Position numbers and translations under genes: made by a program | NCBI GenBank assembly: GCA_016179965.1 | Contig: JACPCF010000020.1 | Span: forward strand, 1 to 38,086 | DNA length: 38,086 nucleotides | Source: Candidatus Rokuibacteriota bacterium | GTDB lineage: Bacteria; Methylomirabilota; Methylomirabilia; Rokubacteriales; CSP1-6 | Direction: 5' to 3' | The notes under the pieces: generated by a model | What the model was told of the DNA's origin: nothing | What the model saw: only the letters and a program-made list of their open reading frames with translations | The model's database searches: none | Shown: positions 7,676 through 14,829 of the stretch, in pieces | How positions within the stretch are numbered: position 1 is the stretch's first letter | How the letters are laid out: each line of letters begins with the position of its first letter

Positions 7676-8634
7676 TCCCCGACCTGTCCGTTGTCATCGT
7701 CAGCTACAACGTCCAGCGCTACCTCGCCGCCTGTCTCGAATCCCTCCCCGCCGGCGCCGACGACCTGTCGGTGGAAGTCTTCGTCGTGGACAACGCCTCG
7801 CCCGACGGCAGCGCCGAACTGGTGGCGCGGCGCTTCCCCGACGTGCGCCTGCTGGTCAACGCCGAGAACCTCGGCTTCGCCCGCGCCGTGAACCGGGCGC
7901 TCGCGCTGACCCGTGGGCGCTACGCCCTTCTCCTCGACCCCGACACCGTGGTGCCCGCCGGCGCCCTGACCCAGCTCGTCAAAATGGCGGACCGCTCGCC
8001 CGAAGCCGCGCTGGTGGGGCCGGCGCTCCACGACCCGGCCAGCGGAGAGCTCCAGCCGTCCTTCCGCCCGTTCCCCTCGTGGCGTACCGCCTTCAGCCAC
8101 TACACGCTGGCGAAGCCCGTGCTGCGCCTTTGGCCGTCGCCGCGCTGGCAGCCGGTGGTGGACCGCCCCACGACCGACGGATGGCTGATCGGGGCCTGCC
8201 TCCTGATCCGCCGGGACCTCCTGAACGCCATCGACGGACTGGACGAGCAGTATTTCCTCTTCTGCGAGGACACCGACTACTGCCGGCGCGTGATCCGGGC
8301 GAAACGGCGGCTCCTCTACACGCACGAGACGAGCGTCTTCCATCACGAGGGCAAGAGCGCGGAGCAGGAGCGGCCGAGCGCCATGCGCCTCGTGGCGCTT
8401 CAGAGCCTCCTCCATTATCTGGAGGGAGAGGGGCGGGGGAAGGCGCGGGTCCTGAAACCCCTCTTCAAGATCCTCTTTCTCGCCAACGTCCTCTCCCAGT
8501 GCCTGGAGAGCACGCTCAAGCTGGCCGCCTACGCCCTTATGGCCCGGCGGGAGCAGGCGGCGAAGCACCGCCGGCGCCTGAAGCGGAACGCCGACTTCCT
8601 CCGCCGCTTCACCTTCCGGTTCCTCGCGCTGTGA
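7642..8634 (+). CDS. Family 2 glycosyltransferase (rhamnosyltransferase-like)
   Basis: A GT-A fold glycosyltransferase that adds a sugar from a nucleotide donor. The N-terminal core begins LSVVIVSYN, with DNASPDGS and the metal-binding DPDT (LLLDPDTVVP), followed by GWLIGACLLIRRD and the acceptor-side motif FCEDTDYCRR, typical of WbbL-like enzymes. Possible starts are GTG at 7570, 7624 and 7642, all within or before repeat R1; 7642 is chosen because AGGAG at 7632-7636 is correctly spaced and gives a 330-residue protein of usual length. The C-terminal helix is basic (RREQAAKHRRRLKR), suggesting peripheral membrane association. It is flanked by the two carbamoyltransferases and probably builds the glycan they decorate. 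Confidence 0.9.
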   Translation: MRGLRVGQGEGVPDLSVVIVSYNVQRYLAACLESLPAGADDLSVEVFVVDNASPDGSAELVARRFPDVRLLVNAENLGFARAVNRALALTRGRYALLLDPDTVVPAGALTQLVKMADRSPEAALVGPALHDPASGELQPSFRPFPSWRTAFSHYTLAKPVLRLWPSPRWQPVVDRPTTDGWLIGACLLIRRDLLNAIDGLDEQYFLFCEDTDYCRRVIRAKRRLLYTHETSVFHHEGKSAEQERPSAMRLVALQSLLHYLEGEGRGKARVLKPLFKILFLANVLSQCLESTLKLAAYALMARREQAAKHRRRLKRNADFLRRFTFRFLAL

Positions 8635-8646
8635 TAGAATGAGTGA

Positions 8647-8811
8647 ATGATGCGCGGCCGCCTGTCGATCTTCGGCGAGTTCTTCGAGTTTCTCCGGACC
8701 GAAAAGAAACTCTGGCTCCTCCCGCTGGTGTTCCTGCTCCTGATCCTGGGGCTGATCATCACGCTGGCCGAGGTCACGGGGCTGGGGCCGCTCATCTACA
8801 CGCTCTTCTGA
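8647..8811 (+). CDS. DUF5989 / SxtK-like small membrane protein
   Basis: A 54-residue protein starting MMRGRLSIFGEFFEFLRT, then a positively charged EKK turn and one long hydrophobic segment (about residues 21-42), ending LGPLIYTLF. Length, FEFL before KKLWLLP and the terminal YTLF match the DUF5989 family, which sits beside SxtJ and carbamoyltransferase genes in other genomes and corresponds to SxtK of saxitoxin clusters. A TAGAAT box at 8635-8640 lies 9 bases before the second ATG, so a leaderless transcript is possible. The stop TGA overlaps the ATG of the next gene. Function unknown; probably a membrane partner of the adjacent enzymes. Confidence 0.8.
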   Translation: MMRGRLSIFGEFFEFLRTEKKLWLLPLVFLLLILGLIITLAEVTGLGPLIYTLF

Positions 8812-9044
8812 TGGGCGATCGCCTCCGCGCGCTGTGGAAGGGCTGGCTCAGGATCGCGCGAGCGATCGGGACGGTCAACACGGTCGTCCTCCTCACCGTG
8901 CTCTACTGGCTGGTCGTCGCGCCGCTGGGCCTCATCCTCCGGCTCCTGGGCAAGGACCCCCTCCGGCTTCGCCGCGGCCCCGAGCGGACGCTCTGGCACG
9001 AAAAGCGTCCGGTCCATCTCGATTCGTTGCACCGCCAGTTTTAA
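8811..9044 (+). CDS. SxtJ-like small membrane protein
   Basis: A 77-residue protein with one strongly hydrophobic segment (about residues 20-45, TVVLLTVLYWLVVAPLGL) preceded by a basic amphipathic stretch and followed by LLGKDPLRLRR and a short soluble tail. Position between a DUF5989 protein and a carbamoyltransferase, together with the YWLVVAPLGL core, matches the SxtJ family named from the saxitoxin cluster. Its start codon overlaps the upstream stop (TGATG), indicating coupled translation. The family's biochemical role is not established; a scaffold recruiting carbamoyltransferase to the membrane is a reasonable guess. Confidence 0.8.
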   Translation: MGDRLRALWKGWLRIARAIGTVNTVVLLTVLYWLVVAPLGLILRLLGKDPLRLRRGPERTLWHEKRPVHLDSLHRQF

Positions 9045-9050
9045 GTTTTC

Positions 9051-10733
9051 ATGGACATCCTGGGGCTCTCGTTCTTCTACCACGACGCTGCGGCCTGCCT
9101 CCTCCGCGAGGGCGAGGTGGTGGCCGCCGTGGCGGAGGAGCGTTTCAGCCGGAAGAAGCACGACTTCGGCTTTCCGCGGCTCGCCGCCGAGTACTGCCTC
9201 CGCGAGGCCGGCGTCGGGATCGGGGACGTCTCCTACGTCGGCTTCTACGAGAAGCCGATGGTGAAGTTCGACCGCATCCTCTCGAGCCTCCTGGCCACCG
9301 CGCCGCGCTCGTACCGCGCGTTCCTCCGGGCCATGCCTCTCTGGCTCAGGGAGAAGCTCTGGATCCGCGACCTGATCAAGCGGGAGCTCGGCTACCGCGG
9401 CGCAGTGCTGTTCGGCGACCACCACCACTCGCACGCGGCGAGCGCCTTCTACGCCTCCCCCTTCGACGAGGCGGCCGTCCTCACCCTGGACGGGGTGGGG
9501 GAGTGGGCGTGCGGCGGCTACGGCTACGGGCGGGGGACCGAGCTCCGGCTCCTCCGCGAGCTCCGGTTCCCCCATTCGCTCGGGATGCTCTACAGCGTCT
9601 TCACCGCGTTCCTCGGCTTCGAGGTGAACGAGGGCGAGTACAAGGTCATGGGGCTCGCCCCCTACGGGCGCCCGCGCTACCTCCCCCAGGTGGAGCAGCT
9701 GGCACACCTCTACGAGGACGGGAGCCTCTGGCTCGACATGCGCTACTTCGAGTTCCACCGGGGCGTCCGGTCGTTCGGGCCGCGCTTCGTCGACCTCTTC
9801 GGCCCGCCGCGCGTCGGCGACAAAGATCCGGAGGAACGCCACTGTGACGTCGCCGCCTCCATCCAGGCGTTCTGCGAGGAGGCCATGCTCCGCATGGCGC
9901 GCCACGTGTGGAAAGAGACGAAGATCCCCCATCTCTGCCTGGCGGGCGGCGTGGCGCTCAACTGCGTGGGCAACGCGCGCATCCTGGCCGAGGGGCCGTT
10001 TCGCGACGTGTTCGTCCAGCCCGCGGCCGGGGACGACGGCGGCTCGCTCGGCGTCGCGTACACGATCTGGCACGGCATGCTTCAAAAGCCCCGGGAGCGC
10101 GTCTTCCGCTCCCCCTACCTGGGGCCGCGTTACAGCGACGCCGAGATCGAGGGCTTTCTCCGCGCCAAGGGCGTGAAGTTCGAGCGGCTCGACGCGCCTG
10201 CGCTGGTGGGCCGGGTGGCGGAACTCCTCACGCGGCGGAAGGTCGTGGGCTGGTTCCAGGGGCGGATGGAGTTCGGTCCCCGCGCCCTCGGCAACCGCAG
10301 CATCCTGGCCGACCCGCGCGACCCGGAGATGAAGGCCATCGTCAATGAGAAGATCAAGTTCCGCGAGCTGTTCCGCCCCTTCGCCCCCGCGGTGATCTGG
10401 GAGGAGACGGGGGCCTGGTTCGAGAGGACGGGTGAGTCCCCCTATATGGTGTTGACCTCACCGGTGAGGCCCGAGAAGCGCGCGCTGGTGCCGGCCATCA
10501 CTCACGTGGACGGCTCGGCGCGGCATCAGACGGTGCGCCGCGAGGACAACCCGCCCTTCTACGACCTCCTGCGCGCCTTCCAGGCCCGGACGGGCGTGCC
10601 GATCCTCATGAACACCTCCTTCAACCGGAGAGGGGAGCCCATCGTGTGCGATCCAGGGCACGCCTGGCAGTGCTTCGAGGGCTCCGGCCTGGACGTCCTC
10701 GCCATCGGGCCGTTCCTGGTCCTGAAGAGGTGA
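9051..10733 (+). CDS. O-carbamoyltransferase 2 (NodU/CmcH/TobZ family)
   Basis: A second carbamoyltransferase of 560 residues, clearly diverged from the first. The N-terminus MDILGLSFFYHDAAACLL is the Kae1-like start; HxxxH is His124 and His128 in DHHHSHAASAF; the C-terminal domain carries GRMEFGPRALGNRSIL from about residue 404 and LFRPFAPAVIWEE. It begins six bases after SxtJ and its stop overlaps the GTG start of the SGNH hydrolase (GTGA). This pairing with SxtJ/DUF5989 resembles carbamoyltransferase loci in cyanobacteria and proteobacteria. Two such enzymes in one operon imply either two carbamoylated positions or two acceptors. Confidence 0.93.
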   Translation: MDILGLSFFYHDAAACLLREGEVVAAVAEERFSRKKHDFGFPRLAAEYCLREAGVGIGDVSYVGFYEKPMVKFDRILSSLLATAPRSYRAFLRAMPLWLREKLWIRDLIKRELGYRGAVLFGDHHHSHAASAFYASPFDEAAVLTLDGVGEWACGGYGYGRGTELRLLRELRFPHSLGMLYSVFTAFLGFEVNEGEYKVMGLAPYGRPRYLPQVEQLAHLYEDGSLWLDMRYFEFHRGVRSFGPRFVDLFGPPRVGDKDPEERHCDVAASIQAFCEEAMLRMARHVWKETKIPHLCLAGGVALNCVGNARILAEGPFRDVFVQPAAGDDGGSLGVAYTIWHGMLQKPRERVFRSPYLGPRYSDAEIEGFLRAKGVKFERLDAPALVGRVAELLTRRKVVGWFQGRMEFGPRALGNRSILADPRDPEMKAIVNEKIKFRELFRPFAPAVIWEETGAWFERTGESPYMVLTSPVRPEKRALVPAITHVDGSARHQTVRREDNPPFYDLLRAFQARTGVPILMNTSFNRRGEPIVCDPGHAWQCFEGSGLDVLAIGPFLVLKR

Positions 10734-11809
10734 CGCTTCGGAAGAAGCTCCTCTTCCTGGCGGTAATCTACGGAACCCTCCTGCTTGGCCTCGTGGCCGC
10801 CGAAGTGGCCCTGCGCTTTTCCAAGAGCGAGACGACGACCCGGCTCAGGTACGCCTACTCGCCCGACGTGGTCGGCGAGTTCCTCCCGAACCAGAGCCTC
10901 TACGACACCCGCAAGCCCCGGGTGAAGTGGAAGGTCACGATCAACGTGGAAGGGTACCGGGGGCGGCCGGTCGCCGTCCCCAAGCCGAGGGGAGTCTATC
11001 GCCTGCTCGTCCTCGGCGATTCGCTGGTGGAGGGCTCCTACGTGGACGACGGCTCGACGCTGGCCGAGCGGCTGGAGGCCCTCCTCCGCCGGAGCCTGGG
11101 AGATCGGATCGAGGTCGTGGGCATTGGCAGGGCGGGATACACCATCACCGACGAGATGGACTACCTCCGGGAGAAGGGACATCGCCTGGATCCCGACGCC
11201 GTGGTGCTCGTGTCGGCCCTCAACGACGTCGCTGACCTCTCGCGCCCGATCCAGTACCGGGCGTTCCTGAAGCTGGCCACGGGATACGAGAAGCGGCACC
11301 CGATCCTCCAAGCCTTGATCGAGCCGGTGCGCAACACCGCGGTCTACAACTTCCTCTACCGGAAGTGGGTCCTGCTGAGGCTCAAGACGTCGCTCGACTT
11401 GGGGACGGTGGATCCCCGGCCGCTCAGGGAGCGCGTCTCCTACACGGAGGCGCGTAACGCAGAGTGGACCCCGGACTACTGGGGATACTTCCGGCGCTAC
11501 TGCGAGCTGCTCGGCGGCTTCCAGCGGGAGCTTGGGGCCCAGAACCGGCGGCTGCTCTACGTGGTTTTCCCCGACGTCGAGCAGTTGGCCCCGTCGGATC
11601 CGCTCATCTCCCAGCGCCGGCTCAAGGAGTGCACCGCCTCCCACCGAATCCCCACCGTGGACCCGCTGCCGGCGCTCCGGGCCGCGAGCCGCACCGAGAA
11701 GCTTTTCCTCCTTCCGCACGACCGCCACCCGAATGCCGCCGGCTACCGCGTGGCCGCCGAGGCGATCGCAGAGGAGGTCGTGCGGCTGGGCTGGGCGCGT
11801 TCTCAGTAG
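10730..11809 (+). CDS. Membrane-anchored SGNH/GDSL hydrolase
   Basis: A 359-residue protein with an N-terminal signal-anchor (about residues 7-26) and an SGNH hydrolase domain. Block I is LVLGDSLVEGS with nucleophile Ser98; block II glycine is in GRAGYTITDE; block III asparagine in SALND; block V is HDRHPNAAGY with Asp331 and His333. Such proteins act on O-acetyl or other ester groups of extracellular glycans. The GTG start overlaps the upstream stop (GTGA); earlier in-frame starts would add sequence encoded inside the carbamoyltransferase. As the last gene of the cassette it may remove or transfer acyl groups on the product. Confidence 0.88.
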   Translation: MTLRKKLLFLAVIYGTLLLGLVAAEVALRFSKSETTTRLRYAYSPDVVGEFLPNQSLYDTRKPRVKWKVTINVEGYRGRPVAVPKPRGVYRLLVLGDSLVEGSYVDDGSTLAERLEALLRRSLGDRIEVVGIGRAGYTITDEMDYLREKGHRLDPDAVVLVSALNDVADLSRPIQYRAFLKLATGYEKRHPILQALIEPVRNTAVYNFLYRKWVLLRLKTSLDLGTVDPRPLRERVSYTEARNAEWTPDYWGYFRRYCELLGGFQRELGAQNRRLLYVVFPDVEQLAPSDPLISQRRLKECTASHRIPTVDPLPALRAASRTEKLFLLPHDRHPNAAGYRVAAEAIAEEVVRLGWARSQ

Positions 11810-11862
11810 CCCCCTCACCCTGCCCTCTCCCCCTCAGGGGGAGAGGATAAAGGTGAGGGGGG
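11810..11862. repeat. Nested palindromic repeat R2 between convergent genes
   Basis: A 53-base member of the same family as R1: outer arms CCCCCTCACC (11810-11819) and GGTGAGGGGG (11852-11861), inner stem CTCTCCCCCT (11825-11834) and AGGGGGAGAG (11836-11845). It begins at the base after the SGNH stop and ends five bases before the convergent dehydrogenase stop, where it could act as a bidirectional transcription stop or RNA-stabilising hairpin. There is no T-tract. Confidence 0.85.
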
Positions 11863-11866
11863 AGCC

Positions 11867-12808
11867 TCAATAGCGGCGGGATCGGTCCACGAGGTGACGG
11901 AGGCGGCGGCCGGCCAGGTAGCGCCGCAGGTTGTCGTTGAAGACGGGCGCGATCTCCGCGGGCACGCTCGGCCCCGAGATGTGGGGCGTGATGACGGCGT
12001 TGGGCAGCGCCCAGAGCGGATGGTCAGGCGGCAGCGGCTCCGTCTCGAAGACATCGAGGATGGCCCCCGCGATCCGCTTTCGCCGAAGCGCCCCCACCAG
12101 GGCTCCTTCGTCCATCACGGGGCCGCGCCCGATGTTGAGGAGCCAGGCGGTGGGCTTCATGGCCCTGAGCTCGGCCTCGCCGATCAGGCCGCGGGTCTCG
12201 GGGGTCAGGGGAAGCACGGCGACGGCGAAGTCGGCCTGGCTGAGGGCCCGCGTCAAGGCCGACGGCGGATAGACGGCGGCGACGCCCCGTTGGTTCCTCC
12301 CGCTCCGGCTCACGCCGATCACCCTCATGCCGAGAGACGCCCCAGCGCGCGCAATGGCGCTTCCAATATCGCCGAGCCCGAGGATCGCGAGCGTCCGGCC
12401 GTGGAGCGGCTGGGGGTCCAGCGCGAGCCAGCGGCGCTGTCGCTGCGCCTCCCGGAAGGTTTCCATCCGCTGGGCGACCCAGGCGCACCAGCCGAGCGTG
12501 TACTCGGCCATCCACCGGCCGAACATCCCCGTCGCCCGGGTGATCCTGACATGGGGAGGGAGGTCGTGGACGAGGAAGCGCTCCACGCCGGCTCCCATAG
12601 CCTGGATCCAGCGCAGGTTGGCGCCCTCGGCGAGCAGGTCGGTCGGGAACTTCCAGGCGTAGAGGATCTCCGCCTCGGCGATCGACGCGGCGGCCTCTTC
12701 CGGAGTCGCGCACACATCCAGGCGGATGGCCGCCTTCGGGGCCTTCACCAGGCGGGCATACGCCTCCGCCTCATGGGGATGATAGACGAGGATCCGTCGG
12801 GGGGTCAC
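11867..12808 (-). CDS. D-2-hydroxyacid dehydrogenase, NAD-binding
   Basis: A 313-residue member of the D-isomer-specific 2-hydroxyacid dehydrogenase family (2-oxoacid to D-2-hydroxyacid with NAD(P)H). The Rossmann motif is GLGDIGSAIARAG from residue 144; catalytic residues are Arg228 (NIGRGP), Glu257 (FETEPLP) and His276 (ITPHISG). The start is the GTG at 12808, overlapping the upstream epimerase stop by four bases (GTGA); the longer frame upstream is read through that gene and is not conserved. It is co-transcribed with the epimerase-like gene. The natural substrate is not evident. Confidence 0.92.
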   Translation of the reverse strand: MTPRRILVYHPHEAEAYARLVKAPKAAIRLDVCATPEEAAASIAEAEILYAWKFPTDLLAEGANLRWIQAMGAGVERFLVHDLPPHVRITRATGMFGRWMAEYTLGWCAWVAQRMETFREAQRQRRWLALDPQPLHGRTLAILGLGDIGSAIARAGASLGMRVIGVSRSGRNQRGVAAVYPPSALTRALSQADFAVAVLPLTPETRGLIGEAELRAMKPTAWLLNIGRGPVMDEGALVGALRRKRIAGAILDVFETEPLPPDHPLWALPNAVITPHISGPSVPAEIAPVFNDNLRRYLAGRRLRHLVDRSRRY

Positions 12809-13773
12809 CGCGGGAGCAGGGAGAGGAGCTGATCCTCGAAAGCGAAGTCCACCGGGCGCTGGTCGAGACCTTCCTTGCGGTACCACTCCCAGGTCTGCCT
12901 GAGGCCCGACGCCAGCGTGTAGCGCGGGCGGATTCCGAGCTCGGCGCGGACCTTGGACGTCGTGTACACGGCGTGGCACTCATACACGAGATTCTGGCCG
13001 AAGACGAGGCCCGGCGTGTCGAAGCGCTTGAGGAGGGCGGGATCGAAGTGGCGGAACTCCACGGACCGCTCCAGGACCTCGGCAATCTGCTCGACAAAGC
13101 CGACCTGCGTGACGCAGTCCTCACCGGTAACGTTGTACGCCTGGCCGACCGCCTTCGGGTTTCCGAGCATCGCCGCCAGCGCGTCGGCCAGGTCGTCCAC
13201 GTGGCCGAGCTGGCGGAGCCAGCCGCCGTGGCCGGGCACCAGCACGGGGCGCCCCCGGAGGATCCGGTCGAAGAAGAACGTCTCGTTGTTCCGGGTGTTG
13301 AGCGGGCCGAGGACGTGGGTCGGCCTCACGATGGTGACGGGAAGCCCGCGGCTCCGATGGCGCTCGAGGAGCGCATCTTCGCCGGCGATCTTATGGCGGG
13401 CGTAGTCGCCCCAGTAGTATCCTCGGGGGGTCGCCTCGCTGAAGGGGATCGGCAGCGCGTGGTCGTACACCCGCCCCGTGGAGACGAAGAGCACGTGGGG
13501 GGCGCCGGCCAGCGCGTCGGCCAGCGTGGCCACATCCTCGCCCGTGGTCGGGGCGTAGGCGATGTCGAAGACGCCGTCGAAGCGGGCGCCGGCGAGAACG
13601 GACTTGAGCCGGGCGTGATCCTTCCGATCGCAGGGGATCACACTCACGTCCGATGGCAGCCTGTCGTTGTTGCGGCCGCGGTTGAGCGCGGTCACGGCGT
13701 GGCCGTCTCGGATCAGCGCTCGCACGAGGGCGAGGCTGATGAACTCGGTTCCCCCGACGACGAGGACGCGCAT
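12805..13773 (-). CDS. NAD-dependent epimerase/dehydratase-like extended SDR
   Basis: A 322-residue extended short-chain dehydrogenase/reductase. The nucleotide-binding loop is GGTEFIS where most relatives have GGTxFIG, so the third glycine is replaced by serine. The catalytic tyrosine and lysine are in YARHK, with STGRVY supplying the serine strand. The fold type resembles the CSP41/isoflavone-reductase-like epimerases that act on nucleotide sugars or related substrates. ATG at 13773 is preferred over 13785, because a TATTAT box (13789-13784) overlaps the upstream ATG and would place transcription start only a few bases before 13773. It forms an operon with the hydroxyacid dehydrogenase. Confidence 0.88.
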   Translation of the reverse strand: MRVLVVGGTEFISLALVRALIRDGHAVTALNRGRNNDRLPSDVSVIPCDRKDHARLKSVLAGARFDGVFDIAYAPTTGEDVATLADALAGAPHVLFVSTGRVYDHALPIPFSEATPRGYYWGDYARHKIAGEDALLERHRSRGLPVTIVRPTHVLGPLNTRNNETFFFDRILRGRPVLVPGHGGWLRQLGHVDDLADALAAMLGNPKAVGQAYNVTGEDCVTQVGFVEQIAEVLERSVEFRHFDPALLKRFDTPGLVFGQNLVYECHAVYTTSKVRAELGIRPRYTLASGLRQTWEWYRKEGLDQRPVDFAFEDQLLSLLPR

Positions 13774-13783
13774 GACGGCGGAC

Positions 13784-13789
13784 ATAATA
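13784..13789 (-). promoter_or_regulatory. -10 box (TATTAT) for the epimerase gene
   Basis: On the minus strand TATTAT ends 10 bases before the ATG at 13773, so transcription would start about 3-5 bases before that codon, giving a leaderless message. No convincing -35 box is seen. There is no ribosome binding site upstream of either candidate ATG, which is consistent. Confidence 0.4.
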
Positions 13790-13793
13790 CCAC

Positions 13794-13812
13794 GAGGATG
13801 AAGGTGAGGGGG
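13794..13812 (+). repeat. Half-copy R3 of the dispersed palindrome
   Basis: Nineteen bases identical to the reverse complement of the left end of R1 (7582-7600). It lies between the divergent epimerase and OsmC-like genes and merges with GGAGGAGGAG, the ribosome binding site of the OsmC-like gene. Confidence 0.7.
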
Positions 13813-13826
13813 AGGAGGAGACGGCA

Positions 13827-14219
13827 GTGGCCAGACCGGTGAGCGTGACGTTATTGGAGAATCTGCGGCACGAGGTGCGGGTCGGCCGCCACGCGCTGGT
13901 GGCGGACGAGCCGCCCGAGGCCGGGGGCGACGACGCGGGTCCGTCGCCCTACGAGCTGCTGCTGGCCGCGCTCGGCTCCTGAACCTCCATCACGGTCTTG
14001 CTGTACGCAAGACGCAAGGGCTGGACGGTGGACCGGGTGGAGGTCAGGCTCAGCCACTCCAGGCGGGAGGGCCCCACGGGTAGGGGGGATCACATCGAGC
14101 TGGAGCTGCTCCTCGGCGGCGACCTCACCCCCGAGCAGGAATCACGGCTCCGGGAGATCGCCGACCGCTGCCCTGTCCACCGCGCGCTGAAGGGGGAGAT
14201 CGAGATCAGCCACCGGTGA
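13827..14219 (+). CDS. OsmC-like peroxiredoxin, predicted selenoprotein (TGA = Sec52)
   Basis: OsmC/Ohr proteins reduce organic hydroperoxides with two cysteines, and act in the cytoplasm. This 130-codon frame is continuous except for one TGA at 13980-13982 (codon 52). Before it reads [12 protein letters not shown] and after it [14 protein letters not shown], which is the family's ELLLAALG(S/A)C-TS motif with TGA in place of the catalytic Cys. The second family cysteine is present in [10 protein letters not shown]. The GTG start has GGAGGAGGAG six bases upstream. A perfect 7-bp hairpin follows the TGA at the spacing expected of a bacterial SECIS. Both halves are well conserved, which argues against decay. 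OsmC-like selenoproteins are known from marine metagenomes. An alternative is a TGC-to-TGA sequencing error. Confidence 0.85.
13995..14013 (+). promoter_or_regulatory. Predicted bacterial SECIS hairpin of the OsmC-like gene
   Basis: Stem GTCTTGC (13995-14001) pairs perfectly with GCAAGAC (14007-14013) around the loop TGTAC. The loop begins 19 nt after the TGA and has G as its second base. Bacterial SECIS elements lie inside the coding region just after UGA, with the apical loop about 16-37 nt downstream and a G in the first two loop positions; both conditions are met. Confidence 0.75.
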
Positions 14220-14829
14220 CGCGCCGGCGGGGCAGGAACTCGTCGCGCTTGGCCTTGAGCCGCCGGACCAGCTCCTCGTAGGACGAGCGCCGGATGATCC
14301 GGTCGAACTGGGCGCGGTAGTTGGAGAGCAGGCTGACGCCCTCGATGGTGACGTCGTAAATGAACCATCGCCCGTCCCGGCGAAGCAGCCGCGCGTCCAC
14401 CGCCACCTCGTCGCCGCGTTTCGTGATGAGCTTGGCGCCGACGAGCGCCCGGTCGCCCTCGATCAGCTCGCCCAGATAGCGGATCTTGAGCCCCTGCTGC
14501 CGGTCCATCTGCGCGATGTAGGTGGCCTCGAGCAGGTCGGCGAAGAGCCGGACGAACTCCTCCTGCTCGGCCGGCGTCCGCGCGTTCCAGTGCGAGCCGA
14601 GCACCTCCTTGGCCGTTTCGGCCAGGCCGAACATCTGGAGCGCGATCTTCCGGATGGCGGCCTGGAGCGCCGCAAAGGAGTCTTTCTCCTCGACCGTCGC
14701 GTCGTGGAGGATCTTGAGCACCTGCTCCGTGTACTGGCGCATCTGGTCGGTCGGCGACTGGGCGGACGCGGGAGCCGCCACCGCCAGCGCCAGGAGGCTC
14801 CCCGCCACAGCGCCCAGCCGCCCCGTCAC
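14206..14829 (-). CDS. mlaC: MlaC/Ttg2D-family phospholipid-binding protein
   Basis: A 207-residue periplasmic protein with a cleavable signal peptide (hydrophobic core GSLLALAVAAPASA, cleavage near ASA-QS) and an MlaC-like domain: the stretch from DATVEEKDSFAALQAAIRKI through FVRLFADLLEATYIAQMDR and RRDGRWFIYDVTIEGVSLL to NYRAQFDRII follows the Ttg2/MlaC pattern. MlaC carries phospholipids between the outer-membrane complex and the MlaFEDB importer; no mlaFED genes lie beside it. The GTG start overlaps the upstream caspase stop by four bases, so the two are translationally coupled. Its 3' end overlaps the convergent OsmC-like gene by 14 bases. Confidence 0.88.
   Translation of the reverse strand: MTGRLGAVAGSLLALAVAAPASAQSPTDQMRQYTEQVLKILHDATVEEKDSFAALQAAIRKIALQMFGLAETAKEVLGSHWNARTPAEQEEFVRLFADLLEATYIAQMDRQQGLKIRYLGELIEGDRALVGAKLITKRGDEVAVDARLLRRDGRWFIYDVTIEGVSLLSNYRAQFDRIIRRSSYEELVRRLKAKRDEFLPRRRVTGG

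Noticed and set aside
12809-12979. N-terminal extension of the hydroxyacid dehydrogenase
   Set aside because: The 57 extra residues are an out-of-frame reading of the epimerase gene; GTG at 12808 with a 4-base overlap is a better start.
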